Shown one piece after another: positions 1 through 8,464 of a DNA stretch of 64,000 bases (its first letter is position 1; the number at the start of each line of letters is the position of its first letter). Position numbers and translations under genes: made by a program. The DNA comes from Candidatus Sulfopaludibacter sp. SbA3 (GTDB lineage: Bacteria; Pseudomonadota; Alphaproteobacteria; Caulobacterales; Hyphomonadaceae). Location of the stretch: contig CAMDAC010000012.1 in assembly GCA_945888325.1 (NCBI GenBank), forward strand, positions 1 to 64,000, written 5' to 3'. The notes beneath the pieces were generated by a model. That model did not search any database. It saw only the letters and a list, made by a program, of their open reading frames with translations, and was not told where the DNA came from.

Positions 1-58
1 CTTCGGTCAGGTTGTGTGTCGCAACCCAATCCTACCAAAGAACCGACAATGGCCAACC

Positions 59-117
59 GCGCTGCGGGCCTCGTCCTACAGCGCCATGTGGAAAGGCGCG
101 GACGAGACCCGCAGCGC
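59..117. repeat. Long near-perfect hairpin
   Basis: An 18-nt arm at 59-76 pairs with 100-117 with a single mismatch. Inside it GCGCC (81-85) pairs with GGCGC (95-99) around a 9-nt loop, leaving only TACA (77-80) as a one-sided bulge. The whole structure is about 23 bp of stem in 59 nt. It lies just upstream of two 5'-truncated genes, so it may mark an old recombination or insertion end. It has no T-run and does not resemble a terminator. Function unknown. Confidence 0.6.
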
Positions 118-164
118 TAACCAGCTACACCACGCGTTGGGACGCGACCTGGCAGTCGGCTGAT

Positions 165-347
165 GCAGCTGCAATCCGCAAGCGCTCGGAATTGTTGCAG
201 GCGGAGTTTGCTCGCAGCATTAGCGTCGCTTTAGGTACCCTGCGAGGCTGGGAGCAGGGGCGCAGACGCCCTGAAGGCCCGGCGCGGATCTTGCTTGCCC
301 TCATCGAGAAGCGACCGAGGATCGTGCAGGGCGAGCTGCGGGACTGA
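165..347 (+). pseudogene. Remnant of an Xre-type helix-turn-helix regulator (5' truncated)
   Basis: The readable protein carries a helix-turn-helix of the NadS/YiaG antitoxin-like type: IRKRSELLQAEFARS, then TLRGWEQGRRRPEGPARILL, then an IEKRPRIV tail close to the family C-terminus. The in-frame sequence upstream (from position 12) bears no resemblance to the family and includes the long hairpin at 59-117. No start codon with a ribosome site sits where the domain should begin. I read it as the 3' part of a lost regulator or antitoxin gene. A functional short protein starting at 12 cannot be excluded. Confidence 0.5.
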
Positions 348-382
348 GTGAAGATCGCAGGCAGCCAACCCCTTGTTGGCGC

Positions 383-613
383 TTGCCCGCAGCCGCCCTC
401 AAGGCTGACAGCTTTTGGTTGGCGGTAGGGTTTGGGGCCCTGCTGGGCTTCCTATGCTACGCGACCTACGACCTCACAAACCTCGCAACCCTGCGCAACT
501 GGCCGGTTGCGCTGACGTTCGTCGACCTGCTGTGGGGCACCCTGCTGACGGCGGCGGCATCCGCGGGCGGTTTCCTGGCCTGGCAAGTCGCTGGCGGGAA
601 GTGGCCTTCTTGA
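383..613 (+). pseudogene. Remnant of a DUF2177 membrane protein (5' truncated)
   Basis: The frame encodes the C-terminal half of a DUF2177 inner-membrane protein: GALLGFLCYATYDLTNLATL followed by RNWPVALTFVDLLWGTLLTA, which are family hallmarks. The usual N-terminal half (roughly 60 residues with the first membrane helices) is missing. The open frame continues upstream into unrelated sequence overlapping the helix-turn-helix remnant, and only a TTG at 383 could serve as a start. The adjacent broken regulator suggests both genes were cut by the same rearrangement. Confidence 0.55.
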
Positions 614-635
614 CCCGTTTTCGCCGGTGCGCAGC

Positions 636-872
636 ATGACCGAAGCGCTTGGATACGTGGCCATGTTTTCCGGCATCGTGGCCGCCGTGATGGTGTCGGC
701 CAACTTCGGCCGGCGCGTCACGGGTTACGGATTTGCCGTGTTTCTTTTCTCTTCCTTTGCCTGGATTGCGTATGCCGTGATCGGCGGGGATCAGCCGTTG
801 GTCATACAGAACGCCGTGTTGGCCATGATAAATGTTCTCGGAATTTATCGATGGCTGTTCCTCAAGGCTTAG
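636..872 (+). CDS. Small three-helix membrane protein
   Basis: This is a protein of about 78 residues, almost entirely hydrophobic, with three likely membrane helices separated by NFGRRVTGYG and GGDQPLVIQN. Size and layout resemble small PQ-loop/SemiSWEET-like membrane proteins, but I cannot assign a substrate. I chose the ATG at 636; a GTG at 627 would add three residues. It follows the two gene remnants and precedes the pectin locus with about 85 bp of non-coding sequence, so it is probably a separate unit. Confidence 0.55.
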   Translation: MTEALGYVAMFSGIVAAVMVSANFGRRVTGYGFAVFLFSSFAWIAYAVIGGDQPLVIQNAVLAMINVLGIYRWLFLKA

Positions 873-956
873 GCTGGGACGGACCATAAACTGTCCACAG
901 GCGGGAGCCGATCTATGGAGGGTCCGGGCAGCTGCCGCGTGTTTCGCTTGACGATA

Positions 957-970
957 TGTTACCGGTGTCA
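957..970. promoter_or_regulatory. LacI-type operator site 1 (before the PL10 pectate lyase)
   Basis: TGTTACCGGTGTCA, which reads TGACACCGGTAACA on the other strand. The central ACCGGT palindrome and flanking TG/CA match five other sites in the locus. It lies about 50 nt before the lyase start, in promoter range. Likely bound by the LacI regulator at 9952-11046 (inference). Confidence 0.75.
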
Positions 971-1020
971 TTATTCTTGAACAAGAGGCTGACAAAGCCG
1001 CGGCAACCGGGAGGCGAGAC

Positions 1021-2202
1021 ATGGCGCAGGCGCGGGTCAGATCCGGTCAACGTGCGCGAATCCTGCTCTGCGCGGGGGCTGCCTGGCTCGCCACCGGTGT
1101 TCCCGCTTTGGCAGACGGACTGGCCCTCGATGGATTTGAGGACGCGATCCACCACTGGCAGATGAAGCGCGGCGAAGACTATGCGCGGCATGATCCCTCG
1201 GACACGCGTGCGATCGCCGACAATATCCTCCTCCTGCAGCGGGCGCATGGGGGCTGGGTTCAGAATCGCGATCCGCTGCAGGTCATGAGCCCGCTGGAGA
1301 TCGCCGAACTGATGGCCGAGAAAGGCGAGGCGGCCGGCAGCTTCGACAACCGGAACGTCTTTACACAGATCGAATACCTGATGGGCGCGTTTGCCGAGAC
1401 GGGTGATGCGCGTTACCGGGACGGCGCCGAGCGGGGCCTGGCTTACCTTCTCGCCAACCAGTTCGAGGCGTGTGGCGGCTGGCCGCATACGGTGCCTGCT
1501 GCCAGCGACTACCAGTCGCGCCTGACTGTTGCGGACGAGGTGTTTTCCGGGTCGCTCATCCTGCTGCGAAGGATCGCCGAGGCAAAGCCGCCGTTCGATT
1601 CCTTCGACGCGGAAGTGCGTGCCAAGGCGGCGGCCGCGTTGGCGCGCGGCGAAGAGTGCCTGCTCGGCCTCCAGGTTCGCCAGGGCGAGACGCTTGCGGG
1701 CTGGGCCGGTCAATATGATCCGGCGACGCTCGCGCCGATGGGGGGGCGTAGCTTTGAGTTGCCGGGGATCGTCTCGCAGGAAACGGTGGCGATCGTGAAG
1801 TACCTGATGTCGATCAAAGATCCGTCCCCGGAGGTCATTGCAAGTATCCAAGGCGCGGCGGGGTGGCTGGTCACGGTGCAGATTGACGGAATGCGGCTGG
1901 AGACAGTCGAGCTGGATGCGGAGGCGTCTTACGAATATCACAATGCGAAAACTGATCGCCGGCTGACGCCCGATCCCGAGGCGCCGCCGCTCTGGGCCCG
2001 CTTCTACGATCTTGAGGACAACTCGGTTGTCCTCGCGAACCGTGATGGCGTTCGGGTCGAGCGTTACGACCAGATCCTTCCGGAGCGCCGCACTGGCTAT
2101 AGCTGGTACGGCAACTGGGCAGAAAGCCTGCTCGCAAAGGACTATCCGAAATGGCAATGTCGTGTGCTCGGCGTGCGAGAGGATGGCAACGCTTGTCCTT
2201 GA
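1021..2202 (+). CDS. Secreted pectate lyase, family PL10
   Basis: A 393-residue protein that cleaves polygalacturonate by beta-elimination. Residues 1-31 form a signal peptide ending near PALADG. The remainder carries PL10 landmarks: HGGWVQN near 75, SFDNRNVFTQIEYL near 105, CGGWPHTVP near 150, then SRLTVADEVFSG, and the C-terminal WARFYDLEDNSVV with RRTGYSWYGNWAE. It opens a two- or three-gene unit with the esterase that overlaps its stop and the small lipoprotein that follows. An ACCGGT operator lies upstream, consistent with induction by pectin breakdown products. The family assignment is firm; substrate preference (methylation, chain length) is not visible. Confidence 0.9.
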   Translation: MAQARVRSGQRARILLCAGAAWLATGVPALADGLALDGFEDAIHHWQMKRGEDYARHDPSDTRAIADNILLLQRAHGGWVQNRDPLQVMSPLEIAELMAEKGEAAGSFDNRNVFTQIEYLMGAFAETGDARYRDGAERGLAYLLANQFEACGGWPHTVPAASDYQSRLTVADEVFSGSLILLRRIAEAKPPFDSFDAEVRAKAAAALARGEECLLGLQVRQGETLAGWAGQYDPATLAPMGGRSFELPGIVSQETVAIVKYLMSIKDPSPEVIASIQGAAGWLVTVQIDGMRLETVELDAEASYEYHNAKTDRRLTPDPEAPPLWARFYDLEDNSVVLANRDGVRVERYDQILPERRTGYSWYGNWAESLLAKDYPKWQCRVLGVREDGNACP

Positions 2203-3761
2203 ACCGGCGGGTTTTCCTGGCGGCGTCCGCCGCTTTGCCTTTTGCCGGTAAGGCTTATGCGGGTGCGGGAGACCCGGTTGTCCAGACGTCAAATGGACCT
2301 GTCCGCGGCCTCGCCGAGAATGGCATCAACGTGTTCCGGGGCGTGCGCTACGGCGCTGATACGGCACTCTCCCGGTTTGCGAAGCCTGCGCCGCCTGCTC
2401 CGTGGGCGGAAATACTTCCCGCGACCGTGTATGGCGCCTCTGCGCCGCAGAAAGTCGGCGAAGCGAACCAGTCGGAAGATTGCCTTTTCCTGAATGTCTG
2501 GACGCCCGGTCTCGGGGACGGCGCGCACCGCCCGGTCATGGTTTACATCCATGGCGGAGCTTACAATTCCGGTTCCGGCTCCGATGTGCTTTACGATGGT
2601 GCGCGTCTCGCGGCCAAGGGCGATGTGGTGGTGATCACCGTCAACCACCGGCTCAATGCGTTTGGCTATCTCTACCTTGAGCCGTTCGTGCCGGGCGTGT
2701 TTCCGGATTCCGGAAATGCGGGGCAGTGGGACCTGGTGCTGGCCCTGCAGTGGGTGCGCGGCAATGCGGCGGCTTTCGGCGGAGACGCCTCACGCGTGAT
2801 GGTGTTCGGCCAATCGGGCGGCGGCGCCAAGATTGCGACCTTGATGGCCTCACCAGCGGCAGTCGGACTTTTCCATTCCGCTGCGACGATGAGCGGGCAG
2901 CAGGTAACGGCGTCTGGACCCCTGAATGCGGCGCGGCGGACGAGGGCTTTCCTTGCGGCCCTGAAGTTCGATCCCTCGAACGCAGGCGCGATTGCCAAAC
3001 TGCCAGCGGCTGCGATCGTCGAGGCGCTGTCTACACGCGATCCGCTGGATGAGACTCAGGGGATTTACTTCGGCCCGGTGCTCGACGAGCGGATGCTGAC
3101 GCGCCATCCCTTCTGGCCGGATGCGCCGTCGCAATCGGCGCGCATCCCGATGATCCTCGGAAATACGCTGGATGAGACCCGCACGCTGATCGGGCGGCGG
3201 GAGCCGGAGATGTTCACGCTGAGCTGGGAGTCGCTACCCGGTGCGGTGGCGCGGCATATGCGGACGGATATTGATCCGGGCACGGTGGTGGCGGCCTACA
3301 GGGCGGCCTATCCGGACCGCACGGCGGGCGAGATATTCTTCGCGGCAACGACTGTGGGCCGTTCCTGGCGCGGGCAGGTCGAGGAGGCGGACGCGCGCGC
3401 CCGTCAAGGGGCGCCGACATGGGTTTACCGGTTTGATTTACCCTGGATTGCGGATGGCGGAAAATGGGGCGCTCCGCATACGGTGGATATCGGGTATGCA
3501 TTCGGAAATCTGGATTGTGTTGGCGCGATGCCGGGTGACGCCGAGGCGGCGCGGCGCGTCAGTGACGAGCTCAGCGGCGCCTTCATTGCGCTGGCGCGCA
3601 GCGGCTCTCCGGAACACGCCGGGCTCACGCGTTGGCCGCAATACAGGATCCCGATACGGGAGACGATGATCTTCGGCGCCGAGACGCGCGCGGAGAGAGA
3701 CCCGCGCGGCGTGGAGCGGGCACTGTTTGCGAAGGTGCCGTTTATCCAGTGGGGCAGCTGA
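2193..3761 (+). CDS. Tat-exported type-B carboxylesterase
   Basis: An alpha/beta hydrolase of the carboxylesterase type-B family. It has the oxyanion motif YIHGGAYNSGSGSD, a nucleophile elbow FGQSGGGAK, the DETRT segment where the acid is expected and a histidine in APHTVDIGYAFGN. The N-terminus reads LNRRVFLAASAALPF, a twin-arginine signal. I prefer the TTG at 2193 because GAGAGGA (2177-2182) is correctly spaced before it and the signal then starts directly; an ATG at 2151 would add 14 residues inside the preceding gene. It overlaps the PL10 lyase stop, so translational coupling is likely. Probable job: removing methyl, acetyl or feruloyl esters from pectin (inference from position). Confidence 0.85.
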   Translation: MSLNRRVFLAASAALPFAGKAYAGAGDPVVQTSNGPVRGLAENGINVFRGVRYGADTALSRFAKPAPPAPWAEILPATVYGASAPQKVGEANQSEDCLFLNVWTPGLGDGAHRPVMVYIHGGAYNSGSGSDVLYDGARLAAKGDVVVITVNHRLNAFGYLYLEPFVPGVFPDSGNAGQWDLVLALQWVRGNAAAFGGDASRVMVFGQSGGGAKIATLMASPAAVGLFHSAATMSGQQVTASGPLNAARRTRAFLAALKFDPSNAGAIAKLPAAAIVEALSTRDPLDETQGIYFGPVLDERMLTRHPFWPDAPSQSARIPMILGNTLDETRTLIGRREPEMFTLSWESLPGAVARHMRTDIDPGTVVAAYRAAYPDRTAGEIFFAATTVGRSWRGQVEEADARARQGAPTWVYRFDLPWIADGGKWGAPHTVDIGYAFGNLDCVGAMPGDAEAARRVSDELSGAFIALARSGSPEHAGLTRWPQYRIPIRETMIFGAETRAERDPRGVERALFAKVPFIQWGS

Positions 3762-3789
3762 TCAACTGATACGACAAGGGAGCGAAAAG

Positions 3790-4296
3790 ATGAACCTGCG
3801 CTTATCCGGACTGGCCGCAGCAGCGGCGCTGACCATGACGGCCTGTGCGACACCGGCCGCGCCAGCGGTTGTCATTACGGACCTCTCGTCAGAAGAGCTG
3901 CCGGCCAATGTACGCTCGCTGGCGGAAGGCGCAGCGGCGGGCTTTGTCGTCAGCGAAGCCCAGAAGAAAGTGCGCGATGGCCGGATCTACTATGACGTGG
4001 AGGGCAGCCTGCTCGACGGCAGCGAGATCGAGTTTGATATCCTGTTGACGGAGCAGGGACCGGAGATTGTCGAGATACAACGCGACATGCCGTGGGCTGA
4101 TGTTCCCGCTAGCGTGCGTGCGGCGGCAGAAGCGGCTGCGCCGGGTATGCTTCCGGCCCGCGTAATCGAAAGCCGCCAGCCGGATGGCGCAGTAATCTAT
4201 GAGCTTTTCGCCCCTGGCGCGCCGGCCGACCCGGCGATGGAAGTATCGCTGATTGGCGGCGTCGCAGCGGTCCTTGCCGAACGCTGGCCGCACTGA
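3790..4296 (+). CDS. Small PepSY-like lipoprotein
   Basis: A 168-residue exported lipoprotein: ATG at 3790 after GGGAGCGAAAAG, hydrophobic segment, then a lipobox-like MTAC. The mature part looks like two similar segments (IYYDVEGSLLDGSEIEFDIL and AVIYELFAPGAPADPAMEVS), each preceded by a helix, which recalls PepSY/DUF2874-type repeats. It lies 28 nt after the esterase and is probably cotranscribed with the pectin enzymes. Its role is unknown; periplasmic binding or inhibitor-like functions are possible for this fold. Confidence 0.7.
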   Translation: MNLRLSGLAAAAALTMTACATPAAPAVVITDLSSEELPANVRSLAEGAAAGFVVSEAQKKVRDGRIYYDVEGSLLDGSEIEFDILLTEQGPEIVEIQRDMPWADVPASVRAAAEAAAPGMLPARVIESRQPDGAVIYELFAPGAPADPAMEVSLIGGVAAVLAERWPH

Positions 4297-4306
4297 CGCT
4301 CGTCCC

Positions 4307-4342
4307 AAAAAAATGCCGCCGGTTCGGGGGCGAACCGGCGGC
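4307..4342 (-). terminator. Rho-independent terminator of the TonB receptor gene
   Basis: A perfect 12-bp stem (4315-4326 with 4331-4342) and 4-nt loop. Read on the minus strand it is followed by GCAT and seven Ts (4313-4307). It sits about 70 nt past the receptor stop codon, and as a hairpin it may also end transcription from the plus-strand lipoprotein gene. Confidence 0.85.
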
Positions 4343-4409
4343 TGGGGACGGACTTGAAATGCAGACGGCGGAGGGAGGGGACCGGCCGCCAGCCTGACTT
4401 GTTCAAACC

Positions 4410-7259
4410 TCAGTAGCGATAACGAACACCTACGACAAATTCGCGGCCGGTATGCTCGTAGTTCAGGCTGTTCTGACGCTGGCTGTTGATCCAGCGCTCA
4501 TCGTAAACATCCGTCAGGTTGATGGCTTCGAACGTCAGTTCGAGCTTCTCGGAAAGCTCGTACGAGGCCGAGAAATCGAGGTTCAGCGTCGCCGCCTTGC
4601 CTTCCACATCATTGCCGCTCGCGGCGGGTACCGTCGTCAGGTATTCGTCCCGCCAGCTGCTCGAGATGCGGGCTTCAAGCGGACCGCGCTCATAGTAAAG
4701 CGTTGCTGAGACCGAGGACGGGGACTGGCCGATCAGGGATTCGGTGACCGTTGCCCCGGTCGTTGGGTTGATGATGTAATCGAACTCCGAGTTGATGGCC
4801 GTGTAGTTGACGAGACCGCCGAAGCCCTGAAGCGGCTCGGGGATGAAGTCGAAGTTGAACGGCGTTTGCACGGTGAACTCGATGCCGTCCAGGACGCCGC
4901 CCGGCGTGTTCACGAAGTTCGTGACCGTGAAGACGTCATCCGGTGTGACGCCAACCGGAAGCAGAGAGTTCGGGAAGCCCGACTGCGAGTACGGGATCGT
5001 CCGTACAAGGCGTTGTGTGAAGCTCTCGATGTTCTTGCGGAACAGGGCGACCGAGAAGAGCGCTTCTTCGTATGGATACCATTCCAGTGAGAGATCGACG
5101 TTGGTGGAGCGGATGGGCTCCAGATAAGGGTTGCCCGAGGTGAGCGAGAAACCCGGCGGGCTGACATCGATCGTACCGCCCGGCGTTAGGGACGCAAGGC
5201 TCGGGCGTGCGATCGTCTTGGCGGCGGCAATGCGCAGCACAACATTTTCGGCAGGCTCAACAACGATGTTCATGGCCGGCAGGGTATCTTCGTACTTGAA
5301 GTTAGCCTCCACGGGCGAACCACTGAGGATGCCGACCGAAGTCAGGTCCGTCTCCACATACCGTACACCGACGTTTCCGCGCACCGGGATGTAGCCAAGG
5401 TCAGCCCGCCAGTCGAGCTGGACATAGCCGCCGGTCGACTTCTCGATGGCGCTGCGTGTTTCACCCGGGAACGCGGTCTGCCGGAAATCACCGAAAGTGT
5501 TGACGCAGTTGCAATCAAAATCGATCAGGGCGTTGAGGGCGTTGAGATCCGGGATGACCCAGCTGGTCGGCGTACCGACCGGAATATCCATGCCGTTTCC
5601 GAAGTTGGTCAGCAGCGTCGTATAGGCCGAAAGCGGGATCCCTTGGGCGTTCAGTTGGGAAATCGTTGCCGCGGTCACGGCTTCCGACGTGCGCCATTCC
5701 TTCACATCGAAACCGAACTCCTTGTAGGATGCGCCGCCGCTGAGCGTGAACATATCGTTGACGTCCCAGGCCAGATCAAGACGGCCCGTTTCATAGGAGT
5801 TGACGGTCTTGTTCGGACGCTGACGGATGATCGACGCATCGCCGGTTGCCGTGCTCGAGGAGAACACGAAGTTGGCCGGGTTGGTGACGTCGAATGCGTA
5901 GTTGAAACCCGGCAGGTTCGGGTCGGTATAGTCGTAGGAGTAGCCGTCGACATCATAACGCTCGAGCGAGATGGTCGTCTGCTGAGGGTTGGTGCCGATG
6001 GCACGCGAGACGCCGGCAAGACCGGACAGGCGGAGGTTGTCTGCGAGTTCGGATTCGAAGTTGACCGAGTTCTGGAAGAACTCCGTCGCCAGGACGTCGA
6101 TCCGCTGCTCGGTACGGATGTCCACATCGTTGAAAGTGCCCTGCACGAGCGTGGCGTTGTCATCGACGACACCCGAGACGAGGTCGACGCTGCGCAGGCC
6201 TTGCACGCCGGTTTCGCGTGCGAACGAGATGGCCTCGAGGAATTCTTCCGTACGCGTCTGGTCGAGCTGGGCGTAGAGGGAATCCACGGTGATCTCGGTG
6301 CCTTCCCAAGGCTCAACCTGGAAGGCGCCCGTGATGCCAAGCCGTTCGCGGTCATAACCAATACGGCCGTAGCGCGGAATGCGCGGGTGCGCGCCGCCTG
6401 CGGCGGCGACACGTGCCGCGGCCCCGGTGAGTAAGTTGCCGTTGGCATCCGTCACAGTGCCGACCGATTGGTAGCAGCGCGTCGTGTTGACGAAGTTGGG
6501 GCCGGCGCAGCCATCATCGGCCGGGACGCGGAAGCGGAGCGAGCTTGAGCCCTCTTCAAACGTGTTGCGGGTCGAGTAGGCGACCGAGAGCAGGGCGCCC
6601 ACGCGGTCATCGAACCAACGATCCGAGATCAGCGCGGTGAAGCGCGGGTCGGTGTTTTCCGAGAGGTCGTTGTAGGAGGCCTGCGCACCCGTGGCGAAGG
6701 TGAATCCATCATAGTCGAAAGGTTTGGCGGAGCGCAGCTGGACAGTTGCGCCGAGCGAGCCTTCATCCGTTTCGGCTTCCTGGGACTTCGCGATCTTCAC
6801 ACTGGTGAAGAGGTCTGCGGCGAAGACGTTGAAGTCGAACTGGCGGTTGCGGTTGGCGCGGCCGTCGCGGCCACCGGTTGTGGCGAGGGCTTCCATACCG
6901 TTGATCTGGACGCGGACGAAATCGGATGAAAGGCCGCGCACGTTGATCGAACGGCCTTCGCCGCCGTCGCGGTCGATCTGCACGCCGGGGACGCGCTGGA
7001 GCGCTTCAGCAAGGTTGAGGTCCGGGAAGTCGCCGATGTCTTCGGCGCTGATCGCATCCACGATACCGGTCTCGTTGCGCTTGACCGAAATGGCCTGCTG
7101 CAAGCTCTGGCGGAAGCCTGTGACAACGACCGTCTCCTGACGGCTCTCATCTTCGGCCGGAACGTCTGTTTCCTGAGCCGTTGCGCCACCCGCGATCAGG
7201 CCTACGGCAGCGGCGCTCATGAGCAGACGGAAATTGAAACTGGTATCCTTGAAACGCAT
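4410..7259 (-). CDS. TonB-dependent receptor, probable oligogalacturonide importer
   Basis: A 949-residue outer-membrane receptor. After a signal peptide ending near GGATAQ it has a TonB-box-like ETVVVTG, a plug domain (DLNLAEALQRVPGVQIDRD, then the RSINVRGL core) and a long beta-barrel ending in VVGVRYRY with the usual terminal aromatic. No carboxypeptidase-like N-terminal extension or SusD partner is seen, which is typical of proteobacterial TonB carbohydrate receptors. I chose the ATG at 7259, directly after GGAGAG, over an ATG 33 nt earlier. Two tandem ACCGGT operators lie 67-104 nt upstream. Specificity for pectin oligomers is inferred from this regulation and the neighbours. Confidence 0.9.
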   Translation of the reverse strand: MRFKDTSFNFRLLMSAAAVGLIAGGATAQETDVPAEDESRQETVVVTGFRQSLQQAISVKRNETGIVDAISAEDIGDFPDLNLAEALQRVPGVQIDRDGGEGRSINVRGLSSDFVRVQINGMEALATTGGRDGRANRNRQFDFNVFAADLFTSVKIAKSQEAETDEGSLGATVQLRSAKPFDYDGFTFATGAQASYNDLSENTDPRFTALISDRWFDDRVGALLSVAYSTRNTFEEGSSSLRFRVPADDGCAGPNFVNTTRCYQSVGTVTDANGNLLTGAAARVAAAGGAHPRIPRYGRIGYDRERLGITGAFQVEPWEGTEITVDSLYAQLDQTRTEEFLEAISFARETGVQGLRSVDLVSGVVDDNATLVQGTFNDVDIRTEQRIDVLATEFFQNSVNFESELADNLRLSGLAGVSRAIGTNPQQTTISLERYDVDGYSYDYTDPNLPGFNYAFDVTNPANFVFSSSTATGDASIIRQRPNKTVNSYETGRLDLAWDVNDMFTLSGGASYKEFGFDVKEWRTSEAVTAATISQLNAQGIPLSAYTTLLTNFGNGMDIPVGTPTSWVIPDLNALNALIDFDCNCVNTFGDFRQTAFPGETRSAIEKSTGGYVQLDWRADLGYIPVRGNVGVRYVETDLTSVGILSGSPVEANFKYEDTLPAMNIVVEPAENVVLRIAAAKTIARPSLASLTPGGTIDVSPPGFSLTSGNPYLEPIRSTNVDLSLEWYPYEEALFSVALFRKNIESFTQRLVRTIPYSQSGFPNSLLPVGVTPDDVFTVTNFVNTPGGVLDGIEFTVQTPFNFDFIPEPLQGFGGLVNYTAINSEFDYIINPTTGATVTESLIGQSPSSVSATLYYERGPLEARISSSWRDEYLTTVPAASGNDVEGKAATLNLDFSASYELSEKLELTFEAINLTDVYDERWINSQRQNSLNYEHTGREFVVGVRYRY

Positions 7260-7325
7260 TTTGCTCTCCTCCCAGGATTGAGCGTTTGTCATCCGGCGGC
7301 TGCCTACAAGGGAAGCCGCTCATTA

Positions 7326-7339
7326 TGTCACCGGTAGCA
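7326..7339. promoter_or_regulatory. LacI-type operator site 2 (TonB receptor, proximal)
   Basis: TGTCACCGGTAGCA, matching the locus consensus. It lies 67 nt before the receptor start, with its centre 24 bp from a second copy at 7350-7363, so two dimers could bind about two helical turns apart. Confidence 0.75.
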
Positions 7340-7349
7340 TAATCAGGAA

Positions 7350-7363
7350 TGCCACCGGTATCA
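7350..7363. promoter_or_regulatory. LacI-type operator site 3 (TonB receptor, distal)
   Basis: TGCCACCGGTATCA, the second half of a tandem operator pair between the hydratase-like gene and the TonB receptor. It is the only promoter in the locus with two copies, which may give tighter repression of the outer-membrane receptor. Confidence 0.75.
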
Positions 7364-7433
7364 ATTCTTAATCTTTCCGCCCTGTCATCTTCTTATACAT
7401 TCCAGTTTGGTGTTGCAGAATGGTCGCCCCGGC

Positions 7434-8282
7434 TCAGGCCGGATTGGATTGGGCTTGGCTGGTTGGTGCCATGGCGGCGCGGCATTCTATTGCCGGCAGA
7501 CCTGCCATTTCGATTTTGGCAGACTGGCCCGCCCGGATTGGGTGCACGCCAGTCACGGCGCCGGTGGTCACCTGCATGCCGCGGCGAAGGGGCTGCCCGA
7601 TACGGGCGCAGATCTCGAGAACAGCCCGGAAAGACTCCATCGGGCCACCGGGCACGGCCGATGCGTCGGCAGCGCCGACCTCGACGCCGTCTATCAGGGT
7701 GCGCAGGCGCCAGTCTGAGGGGGACGCCGAGCGCCAGTCCTTGATCTGGCTTCCGAGGATCAGACCGTTGTTGTTGCCAAAATCCGAAATGGTCACCAGA
7801 GGTCCGTGATCATTGATTTCCGCAAACGGGCTGGACGCGATTTCGACACCAACCCTTGTTAATCCAGCGATTTCTTTGGCCTCAGCGATCGTCCAGTTGA
7901 GTTTGTCCGCCGGTGTATCCGCCGCCACTTCGATGACGATCTCGCCTTCGACGGCCCCGAAGCCGCCCTGGAAAACAAACACGGAGTCTGCCGCTTCGCC
8001 CGCGCGAATGAGCTGGCGGGAAAAGATCGGGCCTGCGAGCCGGTCGGTTCCATATTGAGCATCAAAGGGGGCGTTGATACGGCCGACTTTCCAGCCGGCC
8101 ACTCTGTCCGGCCAAAGGCTTATGGCTTGGGATTGGACCGCGTAGGCCTCGGAAAGGGAGGCAGGCAGCGCGCCCGGGTAGACCGGAATCGAACGACCCG
8201 CGAGACGCGCCGCGACGAAGGTGGCCGCGCGCGCATCTGCTGCAGGGTTGCCTGTCCGTCCTGCGAGGTGTGTATCCGCCAT
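7434..8282 (-). CDS. 2-keto-4-pentenoate hydratase-like protein (MhpD/FAH fold)
   Basis: A 282-residue cytoplasmic protein of the fumarylacetoacetate-hydrolase fold, closest in pattern to MhpD-type hydratases and decarboxylases. It shows WKVGRINAP, the acidic metal-ligand segment GFGAVEGEIVIEV, NDHGPLVTISDFGNNNGL and the C-terminal TTGAVTGVHPIRAGQ. In aromatic catabolism the family hydrates or decarboxylates 2-oxo acids with Mg2+. Here it is embedded in a pectin locus between the receptor and a pectate lyase and shares a divergent promoter region with the lyase. It could act on a 2-keto-3-deoxy sugar acid or an unsaturated uronate-derived keto acid; the true substrate is unknown. Confidence 0.8.
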   Translation of the reverse strand: MADTHLAGRTGNPAADARAATFVAARLAGRSIPVYPGALPASLSEAYAVQSQAISLWPDRVAGWKVGRINAPFDAQYGTDRLAGPIFSRQLIRAGEAADSVFVFQGGFGAVEGEIVIEVAADTPADKLNWTIAEAKEIAGLTRVGVEIASSPFAEINDHGPLVTISDFGNNNGLILGSQIKDWRSASPSDWRLRTLIDGVEVGAADASAVPGGPMESFRAVLEICARIGQPLRRGMQVTTGAVTGVHPIRAGQSAKIEMAGLPAIECRAAMAPTSQAQSNPA

Positions 8283-8365
8283 TCTATGCCGTCCCTTGTG
8301 GCGGCGGGCCTAGAAATGGCTAGCCGGCCTTATTGCTTTTGCCGCGCCTGTTGCTGGACAGGTTT

Positions 8366-8379
8366 GGAAACCGGTGTCA
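8366..8379. promoter_or_regulatory. LacI-type operator site 4 (before the PL1 pectate lyase)
   Basis: GGAAACCGGTGTCA (TGACACCGGTTTCC on the other strand). It lies 86 nt before the PL1 lyase start and 84 nt before the divergent hydratase-like gene, so one site could control both. Confidence 0.7.
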
Positions 8380-8464
8380 TGATCTTACGAAATGGGGCCC
8401 TGTCAATCGATTTTTGGAAGACTGGCTCCAGAAAAAAGTCTCTAGTCCTTTGAGGGAGGATCAC

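Noticed and set aside
59-117. Integron attC-like element
   Set aside because: The palindromic shape is suggestive, but the terminal GTTRRRY/RYYYAAC core pair is absent and there is no integrase.
60-140. tRNA D-arm-like sequence on the minus strand
   Set aside because: GTGTAGCTGGTTAGCGC resembles a D arm, but the acceptor stem, variable loop and T arm do not fold and the sequence overlaps the arm of a perfect hairpin. No tRNA is supported.
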